Origin: Trebouxia sp. TZW2008
Lineage: Eukaryota; Chlorophyta; Trebouxiophyceae; Trebouxiales; Trebouxiaceae
Direction of reading: 5' to 3'
NCBI GenBank assembly: GCA_002118135.1
Contig: BDIU01000200.1
Span: forward strand, 104,647 to 168,646
Length of the DNA stretch: 64,000 nt
Every line of letters starts with the position of its first letter. Position 1 is the stretch's first letter. The notes under the pieces are model-generated. The model worked only from the letters and a program-made list of their open reading frames with translations. It was not told where the DNA came from and did not search any database. This document shows, one piece after another, positions 20,421-31,870 of this stretch. A program made the position numbers and the translations under genes.

Positions 20421-23400
20421 ATGGCTGATTGTGTGTTGTATCAAAATGTTACAACCAATAGGTTAATTCGCTACATCAACCTGACACCGAGCACCAGCGG
20501 CATCTCGGCTGATCTCCCACTCGATGGTGCGGTCACCTGGCCTCGTCGCCGTTCGGGCAGCTTCGACTTGCCGCGCAACGTCAGTGCTACCCCTAGATTC
20601 AAGCAGCGAAGCGCGTGCAGGTAATGCTACAGTACACTGCGGCCGCTCTCCCTTTCTCGCGTTGATTCAGGTTGACTGACTGCAGGCTTGCAAAACTGCA
20701 CATCTGTGCGAGTCAAGCTCAGCCGCAGATGCAGTTCAGCACAGCTCCTGCCCCAGCTTCAGTGGCGCCGCGTGCTCAGCCAGGCCCCGGATGGATGCTG
20801 ACTGTGCTTGTGTGTGCAACCTTGACCGCACTAGCGGGTGCTTTCACTGTCTTCATGGTCTACATGAGACCAGTGCTACAGGTAACTCTGCTGAGCGATC
20901 ATGTGCAGCACATACAGTGGTTGCACATGCAACCTTGACTGCCAAGCATACATGTGGAGCACATACAGTGCTTGTGTGTTCAAGTCTGACTGCATTGGCA
21001 GGAGCTGTCACTGTCTTCATGGCCTACATGAGGCTACTGCTACAGGTAATAAGAATACTCAAATGTGACACGTTCTAGCACAGTTGTGAGGTGTTTTGGG
21101 CCCTAGTCCTGTCTCGCTAACCGGCTAAGTTTGAACATCATAGCAAGGACGTCTTATGTACAGTAAAGTCAAAACAGGCTGGAGTCCTGTCGATATGATG
21201 CAGCGAAAGGAGAAAGCAGCTCTTGCAACTGAAAGAGCTTCAAAGGCAATATAGCGGAGTTTGAAGGACTTTGGGTGGGCCAACCTCATGAATCCTATGC
21301 TTGCTATGCTTGTGTCGCAGCATAGCTAAGCATGTACCCTTCATGAAAACAGCCTACATTGGAGACGTTCTGCATCAGCAAAGTGGAGAAAACCGCCCTG
21401 GCAACTGAGTCAGCCTCAAGGCGCTGAAGCGGAGTGCGAAGGAGTTTGAGCAGACAAAATGTCATCCTCAAGTCCATGACCACTATGCTCATGTTGCAGC
21501 ATATGCACACAGCAAGTGTGCAATTTTCACACCTATCTTGAAGTTGTTTGTCTTAGTTATGCAGGGAATGGGGAAAGAAGCACTGGCAACTGGAACAGCT
21601 TCAAAGGCCTTGAAGCGGAGCGCAAAGGAGTTTGAGCAGACCCATCTCAAGACTGCTATGCTGGTGTTGCATGCGCACGGCACTCTCATGGCCCTGACTC
21701 TTGAGTTGCTGATGCAGCGAATGAAGAAAGCAGCCCTGGCAACTGAAACAGCATCAAAAGCCATGGAACAAAGCACAAAAGAGTTTACTATGCTTGTGTA
21801 GGTGTGCATGCACACAACATAGTTGCAGCCAAATATCTTGTTCTGAAGTTGTTGTCTTGTTTATGCAGCGAATGGAGAAAGCAGCTCTCGCAACTGAAAC
21901 AGCTTCCAAGGCGATGGAAAGGAGTGCGAAGGAGTTTGAGCAGACTAATCTCATGTTCCAAGAAGACTGTCCCTCGATGATTGCTGAGATTGAGGCCAGT
22001 GCTCGTGAGTACCGAGAGCTTGGGCAAACCCTCAATCTCATGACTGCAGGTGAGCAGAGCTTGAGGAAAGACAAGGAAAGAAAAACAAACAGATGAAAAC
22101 AAAAGAGAAGAGAATAGAGGACGAAAACAAAAGGAAAAGTAACAGAAAACACAAAAGGAAAAATGTACAGCACAGCCCAGCCCAGCCCAGCCCAGTGCAG
22201 TGTTGACTTCAGATGCATTTTGAAGGATAGTTGTAGCATACAGCAGCTGTGCTGTGCTACAGCTGTTTGCAGGTATTTTGCAGGACGCAACAAAAGCCCG
22301 CATCAATGCATGCATCACAGCTTGTCAAGGCTACCTCGGGAATCTAACTTTGCCTGGCACCTATCAACAAGCTGCACAACATCATCTGTACATTGTCTGA
22401 CATGATGGCGTCTGGCAGCAAGAATATTCAATTAGTTCACATGATCATCTGTCTTTGACAAAAGTCTTGGACAACAAGTGTCGGAAGCAGCGGTTATTGG
22501 CTGTCTACAGAATTTGGGGGCACGGATGCTGTCAAAGACTTGAACCAACCTGGCGTGTGTCAATTTGTTCAAGCAGTACAACAGTTTATCTGTTTACTGC
22601 TTGACATGATATCCTCTGGCGGCAAGAGTAAATCGCTGCTTCACATGGTGTACTTTGACAGCAGGAGTAAGAACCAGCATTCTTTGCTTGTCTGCGGGAT
22701 TCAGAGGCAAAAACCTAATTAAGGATCTGAATCTGCCTGGCATGTGTCAATTTGTCAAGCAGTACAACATTATCTGTTTACTGCTTGACATGATGTCCTC
22801 TGGCAGCAAGAGTAAATCACTGCTTCACATGGTGCTCCTTGACAGCAGGAGTAAGAACCGGCATTCTTTGCTTGTCCGCGGGGTTTAGAGGCAAGAACCC
22901 TGTCAAGGACATGATTTGCCTAGCATGTGTCAACTCCTTCAAGCATCACATCACTATCTACTTGTTGCTGGACATGATGTCCCCTGGCAGTAAGAATAAC
23001 TCACCGCTTCACATGATATTGTTTGATAACAGGAGTAAGGGAAAGCGCTCATTGCTTGCCTGCAGGGTTCAGGGGCAAGAACCCAGTCAAGGACTGGATG
23101 CAACAGGGAATCACTTCGTGGGTGTCACTTCGTTCAAGCAGCACAATAGTAGCTATTTATTGCCTGACATAATGGACTCTGGCATTAACAGTGGCTCACT
23201 GCTCCACATGTCAGCAGGGACAAGATACAGCTTTCATTGGATGTTTGCAGGGTTCAGAGGCAAGAACCCAGTCAAGGACTGGTCGCAACAGGGCATGCAG
23301 CGCGTGGCCAAAGATGTCTCTGCACTCACCAGCGTGAGCCACTGCATGAGTACTTGTTGGCTCATCACTCAAATCTGTCGCTTACAACTGTGCATGCACT

Positions 23401-26400
23401 ATTGCTGACAGTCTGCCAATTCCGCAAGAATGCTGCCTGAGTGTTGCCGAAGCCGCAAATCTGCGCAGTGCTACAGCTCTTTCTGCAGTGCTATTGATAT
23501 CATGTGCAATGGTCGCTCAGCTGCTTCCATGGCTGCTTTTTTATAAATTTCATATCTTATGAAAGACAGTTGTATGCTCAGCTCTTGTTGGCCATGTTTT
23601 TGGATGTTTTCTGATGACCTCTCTGCTGGGTACCGCAGGACAGCAAGATTACCAATTGACTGTAAACCTGGTAAATTATCGTAGGCATTGTTCCAGCCGT
23701 GGATGAATGGCGCAAGCACATCAGCAATATGGTCATCTGTTTGGCACTCTTGCTGCATGTCATAAGATTTGCCTGTGCTCCCAAACCAAATATCACAATC
23801 TAGTCAGTTCCTGCCGCAGGCATTAAGTCCTGCTATGGATCAGTGGCGTAAGCGCATCAGCAAAATTGCCACCAGCTTTGAGCACAGTCACAAAGCTGAC
23901 CCCAGCAAACCGCTCAAAGCAACACCAAATGCTGCTCCGGATCAGGCCTTACCAGCCCAGGTGACAGCCTACGACTTTTTGTTGTTCCTTCTCTTGGTTT
24001 GCCTGATTCATTTAGAGTCTGCCCCAAGCTCTGAGCACATTCCTTTTGCATTGCAAGGAGCTTGGACATTTGCGATCAAAGCTGCCAAAGTTCTGATACA
24101 TGCAGTCCTCAGACCTGTTAGCTACTTCATCACTGCCAGAGTTCTGATACATGCAGTCCTCAGACCTATTAGCTACTTCATCAGTGTCATCCCTCCTCAT
24201 CCCTGTCCTTGTCTTTTGCTTGAGTGGATGATTGCTGCAGAACACCACACACTTTGATGAGCTTGGTGTCAAACGTTCTCATTCATGCTTAATCTTGAAT
24301 TGGTATACTTGCGCACAGGCTCAGGCAGCCATCAGCGCTGAAGCATGCACCTTAGACACATCACATACAGCCCAATGGGTCACCGTCACAGCGGTCTGAA
24401 CACTGTTGCGGGGGAGCTAATGCAGTTGTTGGTTGCTTGCACACAGGCTCAGGCAGCCATCAGCACCGAAGCAAATACCTCAGGTGCATCACACGACACC
24501 TCGTTAGCAGCAGACTTGGGCGCCAAAGATCAGGCAACTGTCAAGGACTCTGAGCAAGCAGATCAGGCCCTTGCTCCTGCTAGCACTTCTGTTGAAGAGG
24601 CCGGTGAGCATGCATGTCATCCTTTCCTTCGTTGCTTAGAGCACTTGGACACTGTCTAAACGCATTGGATGCTCCCACAAAGCGCTGGTGCTACCAGACT
24701 ACCTGCATCCCCTTAATTGCGACAGCAGTTGCACTGGTTACAATAGCATGTTCACAGTGCATTGACAACACCAGCAGGAGGGGCTGACATCAGTGATTCT
24801 CCACAGGAGGTTGGTCAGCATGCATGCAAACATTGTTGACGGCATTTCTGTATTGTTGCCACACGGTGCTCTGCGTTCATACTGCCCTGGTTCGTCCAGA
24901 TTTCCAGCACTGTCTTGACGTCAGCAACATTCCCAAGATATGCTAACGGCAGCAGCAGGAATGCTTGATATGAAAGCCTTTACTGCTATCAACCAGGTGA
25001 TGCTGCAAAGAGAAGAGTAGCATGCTGCAGACAAGAGCTTGACATAGGCTGCTATCAGCTGGCAGTCCAGCAGAAATAGAGCAGAGACTAGAGCAGAATA
25101 GCTTTATGCAAAAGAATCAAGGCTCTCAAAACTCGACTGCCGCAGGCAAGAGCTTGATAAATGCTGCTGTCAGCTTGCGGTCCAATAGAGATCAGATCAG
25201 AATAGGATCATCCAAGGAAAAATCTGAAAGACAATGGTGCTGAGTTAGCAGATGTAGAAGGCAGTAAAGCAGTTTTCTTGAGTGCTGTTTTCATGCTGCA
25301 GGCAAGAGCTTGACAAATGCTGCCATCAGCTTGCGCTCCAGCAGGGATCAGAGCAGAAAAGCATCATCCAAGAAACAGCTGAAAGACAGAAGGGCAGAGT
25401 CAGCCACTGTCGAGCCCCCTGTTTTGAGCACACAAGAGGCGCTCAACATGCTTGATGTTGACCACGCACGAGCAGGTCAGGGCTCTACTTGACCGTCAGG
25501 CAATGCAAGTGTGTGTCACTTGTGTACTGTCTTTGTGTAGCACAATCTGTAAGGAATTTCTGAAAGCCAGGTAAGGCAAGTGGTCCCACTTCAAAGGCAC
25601 TGGGAGCAATGTGTTGAGTGCTCAGGAGGCGCTCAACATGCTTGATGTTCACGATGCCGCGTCAGGCCGTGCAAGTATGTATCCTTCATGTACTAACTGT
25701 GTATGGCGTACTCTGTGCGCTTTTATGAATAACAGCTCAGGCAAGTGGTGTCTTTGGAAAGTTGCCAAGGTTCAGTGCAATAAGCTGGTGTAGAGCCCCC
25801 TGTTTTGAGCACCCAACAGACGCTCAACACGCTCCATGTTGACCATGCACAAGCAGGTCAGGCATCGTCATGCACTCTATGCATATGCAGTGTCCTGTGT
25901 GACCATGCTCTGGAAATCCTTCTGATTGATCATGCACAGCCAGATCAGGCATATCACTGCACGTACTGAAACACGCAAATGCCTGCGTAGCTGCAGTGAA
26001 AGGCAGAGGTGCTCAACATGCTTGATGTTGACCACGCACGAGCAGGTCAGGCAGTGCATGTATGTGGCTTGTATGAACTGAATGCGCATGGCCAAACCAG
26101 GCATCTCAGATTGTGTGCAAGCGCATATGGCATGGTCTGTGTGTTTGCAACAGTCAGAACAGACGTGTACACGAACCTGGATCCCTTGACAGAGCTCTAT
26201 GCAGGCCATGATGCATTTGTCTTCCATGTTTCCATATCTGGCTGAAACATGGGACAACTTGTGTCAAACATGTCCCAGTCTGCACACAATGTTGGCACGG
26301 CAGCCAGGCAGCCTCAACTGTATCAGGGACACCAAAGGTGCTTACTGTTGCCACAAAAATCACGTGTCTGAGGACGACTCAACATGTTGAAAGTGCCGTC

Positions 26401-29400
26401 CATGCACCAAATCATTGCCAGCGCTTTGCACATGGACCACTTCGATGTTGCTCATGCTTGTTGTGCAGCAGGGGATGTGTTTTTGTGCAAAGCGCGGTCG
26501 TTGGATTGGTGCATCAGCAGCCGTCTCAACGACTGTGGAAGTCATGTGCATCATGTATCTGCTGAGGAGCATTGTTGACCTGTGCGCCTGCGCAAATTTC
26601 TTGGCACAAGCAGCAGCTGTCATGGCTCATCACAATGCTATGACTCTGGTTTCTGTCATTGTTCACACGAGCCACACCAGTTCTGGCACAAACTTCAAGC
26701 TAAAGCAAGCAATCAGCCCAGTGACTACCCTCGCAAACTCACCTTTGCCGACTTTTGCTAGAAGGTGGGAACAGCACAGTGACGCCTCTTTGCAACAAGT
26801 GCTAGGTCACCAAGAAAACTGTCTTTACAAACAGGTGCCAGTGCATTCACGATACAGCAACTGCTTCCCATTTGCACTGTCCTTACATCAAGAATGTTGT
26901 TAGATTGAGTGTCGCTATAACAAGGAGTCACTATATTAGCGCTGGCAGGTGTTGTGCTCAACAGCCTGATGAAATTGGTGAATCAAGCATCCAGGCAAGC
27001 TTGATCTAGCATTTGCAGTTCAACTTGACTTGTTTATGTTCATCATTAGCAGTGTAACCGCAATAGCAAGCAAGCTGCAAAACTTGCAATTTTATGTGAG
27101 CATTGAGCACTGAGCAGAGACATTTGCATCTTCTTTGCTGTTGAAGTTGAGCCGTTTCAGAGTTTGATCAGCTGGTAGAAGTCATGTTGCAAAGCTGCTG
27201 CAGTTATGGAAGCGCAGACGGTGAGCAATGAATGCTGAGGCTTGCCTGACTCAATTGTTGTATCTCATGTGTATTTGAATCAACATTTTTGACTTGAAAA
27301 TTGTTATTGTGTGAAAATTGTGTAAAATCATTATTGTGTGCAGGTGCTGTTGAGATCAATGAAGCTGCTGCGGCGGCTGAGAGGGTGACTAGTGACGTGA
27401 GTCAGCTGGTGGCTAACCTGGCTAAGGAGTCTCAGGACAGTGATGCTGTTGAAGAGATTTTTGAGCAAAGGTACTCAGTCAGCCATGAGCGTGACAATGC
27501 TCGGCAAAAATGACCAGCAGTTTGCACAGAAGCAATGAGTGGCCTCATTGAACGTGAAGTTTGTTTGCTAGCTTCTGTTCACACCTGGACTCCACAGAAG
27601 CCCCCATCACATGTGCTTGTACTCAATGCCTGGCCGAGGCGTCTAAGTCCTGAGTTGGACACACCTGTATGGGTCAAAGACTTGACCCCACCAGCTGTAT
27701 CAGGTTGTCCAGGCAAAGCATCTGATGGGTGCTCCTTTCGTTTTGTGAAATGGAAATGAAGCGGCCAATTGGAGATTCTCCCTCATATGTCTTGTGCAGT
27801 GCTGGCCAAAGCCTCAATGAGTTCCTCTACTTTGGTCCTAGTTAGTGCTGCCCGCCAAGACCTGCCAGACACGAGTGAAAAAGAGCAAGCATTGCTGGCA
27901 CATGCGATTGCACCAGTGTCTGAATTGTCGACTATTTCATCAAAAACTTTTGGCGTCCTATGTAGTGCTGCCAGCCAAGACTTGCCTGACATGAGCGAGG
28001 AAGAGCAAGCACTCCTGGCTCAGCTACGCAGCAAGAAGCAAGCTGCTGAGTCAGTCTTCAAGGCGCTGCAGCGGGCTGAGGATGCAGCAACAGCAGCCGC
28101 CACTGCTTCAGGTGCTAACATCTTCTTGAATTGCTGACAAGCCCTATATGCTAGTTTGCTCATTGCCCGCATTGCATTCATCATCATCATCATCATCAAG
28201 AATATTATGACATTCTGCCTGCATTAGTCTTCATCGAGCACTGCAGCAGGCTGTAGATGCAGCTACAGCCGCCACTGTCTCAGGTATGCAATGCCTTTCA
28301 ACATTTGTGTCAGCAACAGACCATTGTGTCAGCACCAGACCATTGTTGTGCATATTGTGGTTTCCAGGGAGACATGCTTTGCATCAGTCTTCGAGGCCCT
28401 GCAGCAGACTGAAGATGCAGCTACGGCCGCCACTGCCTCAGGTGTTGATAACCTCCTCATAATCTCAGCTGCCTTTGGTTGCCAGACACATTCACCTGTG
28501 CTTTGAAGCCAGGAACTCCAATGAGTCACATCTGGCTCCCTACCCTGGACTGTAAATTCCATTGATTGATTGATTGATAATCTCATAACTCTTCCAAGCC
28601 TTGGGTGTTCTAGGCAGTATTCATGCTGGCACAGCTGCGCAGCAGATGTTTGTCCTCAAGTGATGACACCACATCAACCTGTGCTTCAGCAAGTCCCTTG
28701 AAGTCATGGTTGACTCTATTCCAGGATGTTGAACTGTGTCAGATTGACTGCCTGCACGTAGCAATGATGCCTGCACTGATGCAGCTACTTTACCGCGGGC
28801 AATGCAAGCAGCTCAATTTCAAAAATTGCTGTCTTTCAACAGTGGAAGACAGCACTTCTTAAGACTCCGCTCCTGCATTGCTTGCTCTAGAGGCGAACTG
28901 CACCAGCAACATTGGTGATGTGTGCTTGTGCTACATTATCAATAGGTCTTGAGGCTCCTGTCTGGCATACTTTTAGGCAATGTTCTGCGGTACAGGAACT
29001 ACTGTTGGACTTTGTTCGCGCCAGGATGCTCAAGCAGTGCTGCAGGTCACAGCATTAAACTGGGATCAGCATCATTACTGAAACAGGTGATTTGGAGCAG
29101 GCCATGCACGCTGAGTCTCAAGGCATGCTCTCTTCACGACAGTGATACTCACAGTGTAGTTGCAACATGAGCTACCAGAGGTGCCATCTTGAAGTAAAAG
29201 CCTTGGTATGGAGATGACACTGTTGCTGATACAGGTGCAATGGAGCAAGCTATGCAAGCAGCTGAGTCTTGAGGGTTGCTCCTCTAAAGCAATTATCTGC
29301 TGCCACGATTGCTGGTGCAGGGGGTTCAGAGCAAGCTCACATCCTATGAGGTTTTTTCTTAAAGTGTTTTGCATCCCACAAGTCTATTGAGTGAGCTTTG

Positions 29401-30255
29401 ACTCTTCTGAACATTGCGCTCCAGTAATGTTGGCACATTTTTGTTGACACCATGACTGGTGCAGGTGCCCTGGAGCAAGCCATGCAAGCAGCTGAGTCTC
29501 AAGGGGTGCTCTCTTCAAATGATGATTTACCAGAAAGCAGCCTCAAGGGCAAGAAGGAAGGCAGTGGTGGGAAGCGTAAAGAGGCACAAGCAACAAGCAA
29601 GAGAAGGCAAGCCAGTTCTGCTGAGGTGAATGATGTGTGCAGGAGTACACTGTCCAAGAGTACTTGTGGTCTAAACTACTACTTGTTCTGTTCTCCAAAG
29701 CGCTTTTGTGATTTGTTAGCCTATAATTGTTACGTGGCTTTGCCTAAAAACAATTACTGCCTCCTCACAAACACACTCGTCGCTTGTTCTCAGATAGGCT
29801 TCATTGTTACTGCATTGGAATGTTGCTTGAGGCCGTGTCTTGTTCGTGTGGTAGTAACACTGTAGGTCAAGAGATCTTGCAGATAGTGACCTCTGCAATA
29901 AGATGTGTGAGGTGCAGGGCCACAATCTCATGCAATGGTAGCGGCATGATGTGCTGCTCAGCCTTGCCTGTTTTAAGGCACTCAGGGCATGTGTGTTTCT
30001 TGCTTTGTCACAATCTGAGTATGCACTGCGCATAAAGTCGCATCTGCTTATGCTGTTGACTGTTTGAATGACAGTCTGAACAGATGACTTGATACCCAGC
30101 CCATGCTGCCACTGAGCAGACCTGGAATCATTGACTAATCACTAGGTCGATGAAAGCTTGACTGACATCAGCATTTGGTGTTCTTGCAGGGATCACAGCA
30201 TGTGGCGTGTGGCAACAGTCCAGCTCAGATGGACAGCTCGCCTAGTGACACATAA
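20421..30255 (+). CDS. Predicted plastid-targeted membrane protein with helical domain (11 exons, 540 aa)
   Basis: Exons: 20421-20620, 20686-20881, 21869-22049, 23251-23333, 23820-23960, 24447-24603, 25302-25475, 27344-27470, 27975-28111, 29465-29625, 30190-30255. All phases match and the total is 1623 nt. The N-terminus is Ser/Arg-rich without acids near its end (RRSGSFDLPRNVSATPRFK), like a chloroplast transit peptide. One membrane helix follows (MLTVLVCATLTALAGAFTVF). The next part is amphipathic helix (MEKAALATETASKAMERSAK, then EDCPSMIAEIEASAREYREL). That layout recalls plastid proteins of the DUF948-like type, in which a helix precedes a 'PSTMAEI' motif, but the match is weak. The C-terminal half is low-complexity, charged and Ala/Gln-rich, ending in a basic Lys/Arg/Gly cluster. 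Function is unknown. The start ATG could lie elsewhere in the first exon. Confidence 0.72.
20960..21045 (+). repeat. Downstream echo of exon 2 tail (membrane helix)
   Basis: A copy of the exon 2 end, coding for SLTALAGAVTVFMAYM, with an intact GTAATA donor, lies 100-160 bp after the functional exon end (20881). Confidence 0.88.
21190..21810 (+). repeat. Four upstream echoes of exon 3 head
   Basis: Copies near 21205, 21385, 21565 and 21718 repeat the start of exon 3 (EKAALATETASKAMERSAKE, functional at 21869). The 21565 and 21718 copies remain open for 27 or more codons and keep ATGCAG acceptors. Confidence 0.9.
22510..23130 (+). repeat. Four upstream echoes of exon 4 head (unit about 175 bp)
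   Basis: Copies near 22515, 22695, 22875 and 23070 repeat the start of exon 4 (GFRGKNPVKDW, functional at 23251), including preceding intron sequence with the shared TGACATGATG motif. Confidence 0.9.
24083..24184. repeat. Near-perfect 51-bp tandem duplication inside an intron
   Basis: Two adjacent units, each containing TTCTGATACATGCAGTCCTC, differ at only a few positions. The duplication lies in the intron between exons 5 and 6 and appears recent. Confidence 0.92.
24316..24360 (+). repeat. Upstream echo of exon 6 head
   Basis: Starts with the same CACAGGCTCAGGCAGCCATC as exon 6 (24447) and diverges after about 45 bp. A matching tail echo of exon 6 lies near 24785-24825. Confidence 0.85.
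25020..25210 (+). repeat. Two upstream echoes of exon 7 head
   Basis: Copies near 25030 and 25143 repeat the exon 7 start (GKSLTNAAISLRSS, functional at 25302), with stops. Confidence 0.85.
25605..26060 (+). repeat. Three downstream echoes of exon 7 tail
   Basis: Copies near 25610, 25797 and 26008 repeat the exon 7 end (coding for EALNMLDVDHARAG) with the GTCAGG donor. The 26008 copy matches the functional exon almost exactly across the donor. Confidence 0.9.
26777..26933. mobile_element. Diverged copy of the TIR element
   Basis: The left end CAGTGACGCC mirrors the right end GGAGTCACTA, and the interior shares the CTGTCCTTACATCAAGAATG motif with the elements at 8511 and 49031. It lies in the long intron between exons 7 and 8 of the plastid-protein gene. 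That intron (25476-27343) otherwise holds only exon echoes and short frames. Confidence 0.6.
27840..28450 (+). repeat. Echoes around exon 9 (one head upstream, two tails downstream)
   Basis: A head echo at about 27846-27910 reads like the exon 9 start (QDLPDTSEKEQALL). The functional exon is 27975-28111. Two tail echoes near 28230-28285 and 28385-28442 repeat the exon 9 end (coding for QxxxDAATAATxSG) and end in a CAGGT donor. Confidence 0.88.
29080..29300 (+). repeat. Two upstream echoes of exon 10 head
   Basis: Copies after CAG near 29090 and 29234 repeat the exon 10 start (coding for LEQAMQAAESQG, functional at 29465). The second contains a TGA. Confidence 0.88.
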
Positions 30256-31794
30256 ACTGGTGCTGAAAAAACCTGGCAGAACCGTTGTCTTGAAGTGAAA
30301 GCTGCAGATAAGCATATACTGCTGAGTTGTCACAGACGCAGTGTCACAGACGCTCTCATGCCCATGCAGCCATCAGGTCTTGGGCAGAATACTTGTTCTG
30401 AATTGACGCAGCAGACAAGCACGTACTGGTGAGTTGTGTCCTGGATACTCTCATGCCTGAGTGACCGTTGAGTCTCGAGCATATAATGCTGACATTCCAT
30501 CGTCAGTAAGCTTGAGTTTGTATTGGCCTGATCCCTTTAGGCAGCACAGTAGGACAGTCTGGTATGGAGTAGTTTGGTCTAGCAGTCAGTGTTGAAAGAT
30601 ACAATTGCACTGCATAAGTCAGCCCTTGCTGCTGATGTCAAGAGCACATGTGGGCTGTGTGCTTTGTACCATAGTCAGATGCAAGACTCAAGGTTGTTTT
30701 GTTGTGGGGAATGCAGTCCAGTGGTCAAGTGAGGTCGAGTGTGGTCAAGTGCACCTGTCAAGAAGTTCGTAGACGTGACCCTAGTGCAGGCGCATGTGAT
30801 GCTGTAGACCTTCCACTGATGGCATGCTACAGAGCGCGTATAGGATAAAAGCATTGCTAGCTAGATGGCGAGGTGCTGATTCCTCACACTGCTACATGGC
30901 ATTGTAAGCTTTGCACTGGCTTCTGTTTTGGTCAAACGCTTTCAAGATCAATGCAAATCATCTACTGAGGGAGGCAGTGCATTTCAGTTAGCATGCATCT
31001 GCACTAAGCGAGGCAAGCATGCACATGCGCGAGTATGCTAGCCCATTTCTTTGCAGAAAGAGAGTACATGCTCAATTGGGGTTTTGCTAATAAGCAACGC
31101 AGCCTGGGTTTGTGACACAATCTCAATAAAGCAACTGTTGCTGTTACAGTCTGAGCTCAACAGTATCCGACTTTGACTGGTGCTCTGTGATAAAGACGCA
31201 ACCGCTGACTGGCAGCAGCAAGCTCTTCTTCTGTTGCAAAACTCCAAATGTAACGACAAGGTTGGCAAAGCCATACATGACAAGTAATCAAGTTGTGAAA
31301 AGGTCAGCCACTTGTCACTCTGCCAACCTGGCCAATTGCAGTAAGCTGGAAACAGCATTTCTGGCCGTGGAGATGTTTGCCCTTGAAGTGAAAAGCTTTC
31401 ACAGTGAACAATAGCCAACTGAGAAAGGCCATCTGCGCCCAGATTCGTTATCAGCACATCTGACCCCTTCATACGTGTTTGGTTGAAATCAATTCCAGAC
31501 GCAATCTCTCTTCTTCACAGACCTGCCCCAAGTGAAGGGATGAGACACACACTGTACAATTGAGCACAAGATCACAGTATCAGTGTGACGTCAGTATCTT
31601 TATTGGTTGAACACCACATCAGAAAACACTGCTGTTGCACACCTGTATCAGCTGTTGAGTTCCTTGCAAGCCCCCATCTTGACTTGAGGGTCTGGATGGT
31701 CAAATGATTGCTGCTGAATAGGCAGTCGTCCAAGCCTGCTTTGACTACCAGAGTCACCCAGTATGAAGCTGAAGGTTGCAATCTGCTCTGTTCC
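30256..31794. other. Intergenic stretch between convergent genes, no gene seen
   Basis: The stretch follows the stop of the plastid-protein gene and precedes the 3' flank of the RNase gene. A 144-codon minus frame at 31038-31472 is open but has no recognisable domain or splice context, so I do not call it. Confidence 0.45.
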
Positions 31795-31852
31795 CCTATT
31801 GAGTGCTAATACTGCCCGACTTGTCAGCAGGAAGAGATGCTGTTATGACACC
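31795..31852 (-). repeat. Decayed copy of the RNase T2 terminal exon end
   Basis: Repeats the last codons of exon 5 (coding around TLPAEKRDSVDTQ) with a stop in the matching place, just downstream of the functional TAA (31871). Confidence 0.75.
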
Positions 31853-31870
31853 ACAAAGACTTTGCTGTTT

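Noticed and set aside
22170..22200. CCCAG pentamer run
   Set aside because: Only about four units; ordinary simple repeat without link to a junction.
28178..28200. CATCAT trinucleotide run
   Set aside because: Short simple repeat in an intron; nothing further to support.
31038..31472. A 144-codon minus-strand frame after the RNase gene
   Set aside because: No domain, no acceptor or donor in phase. The RNase C-terminus closes at 31871.
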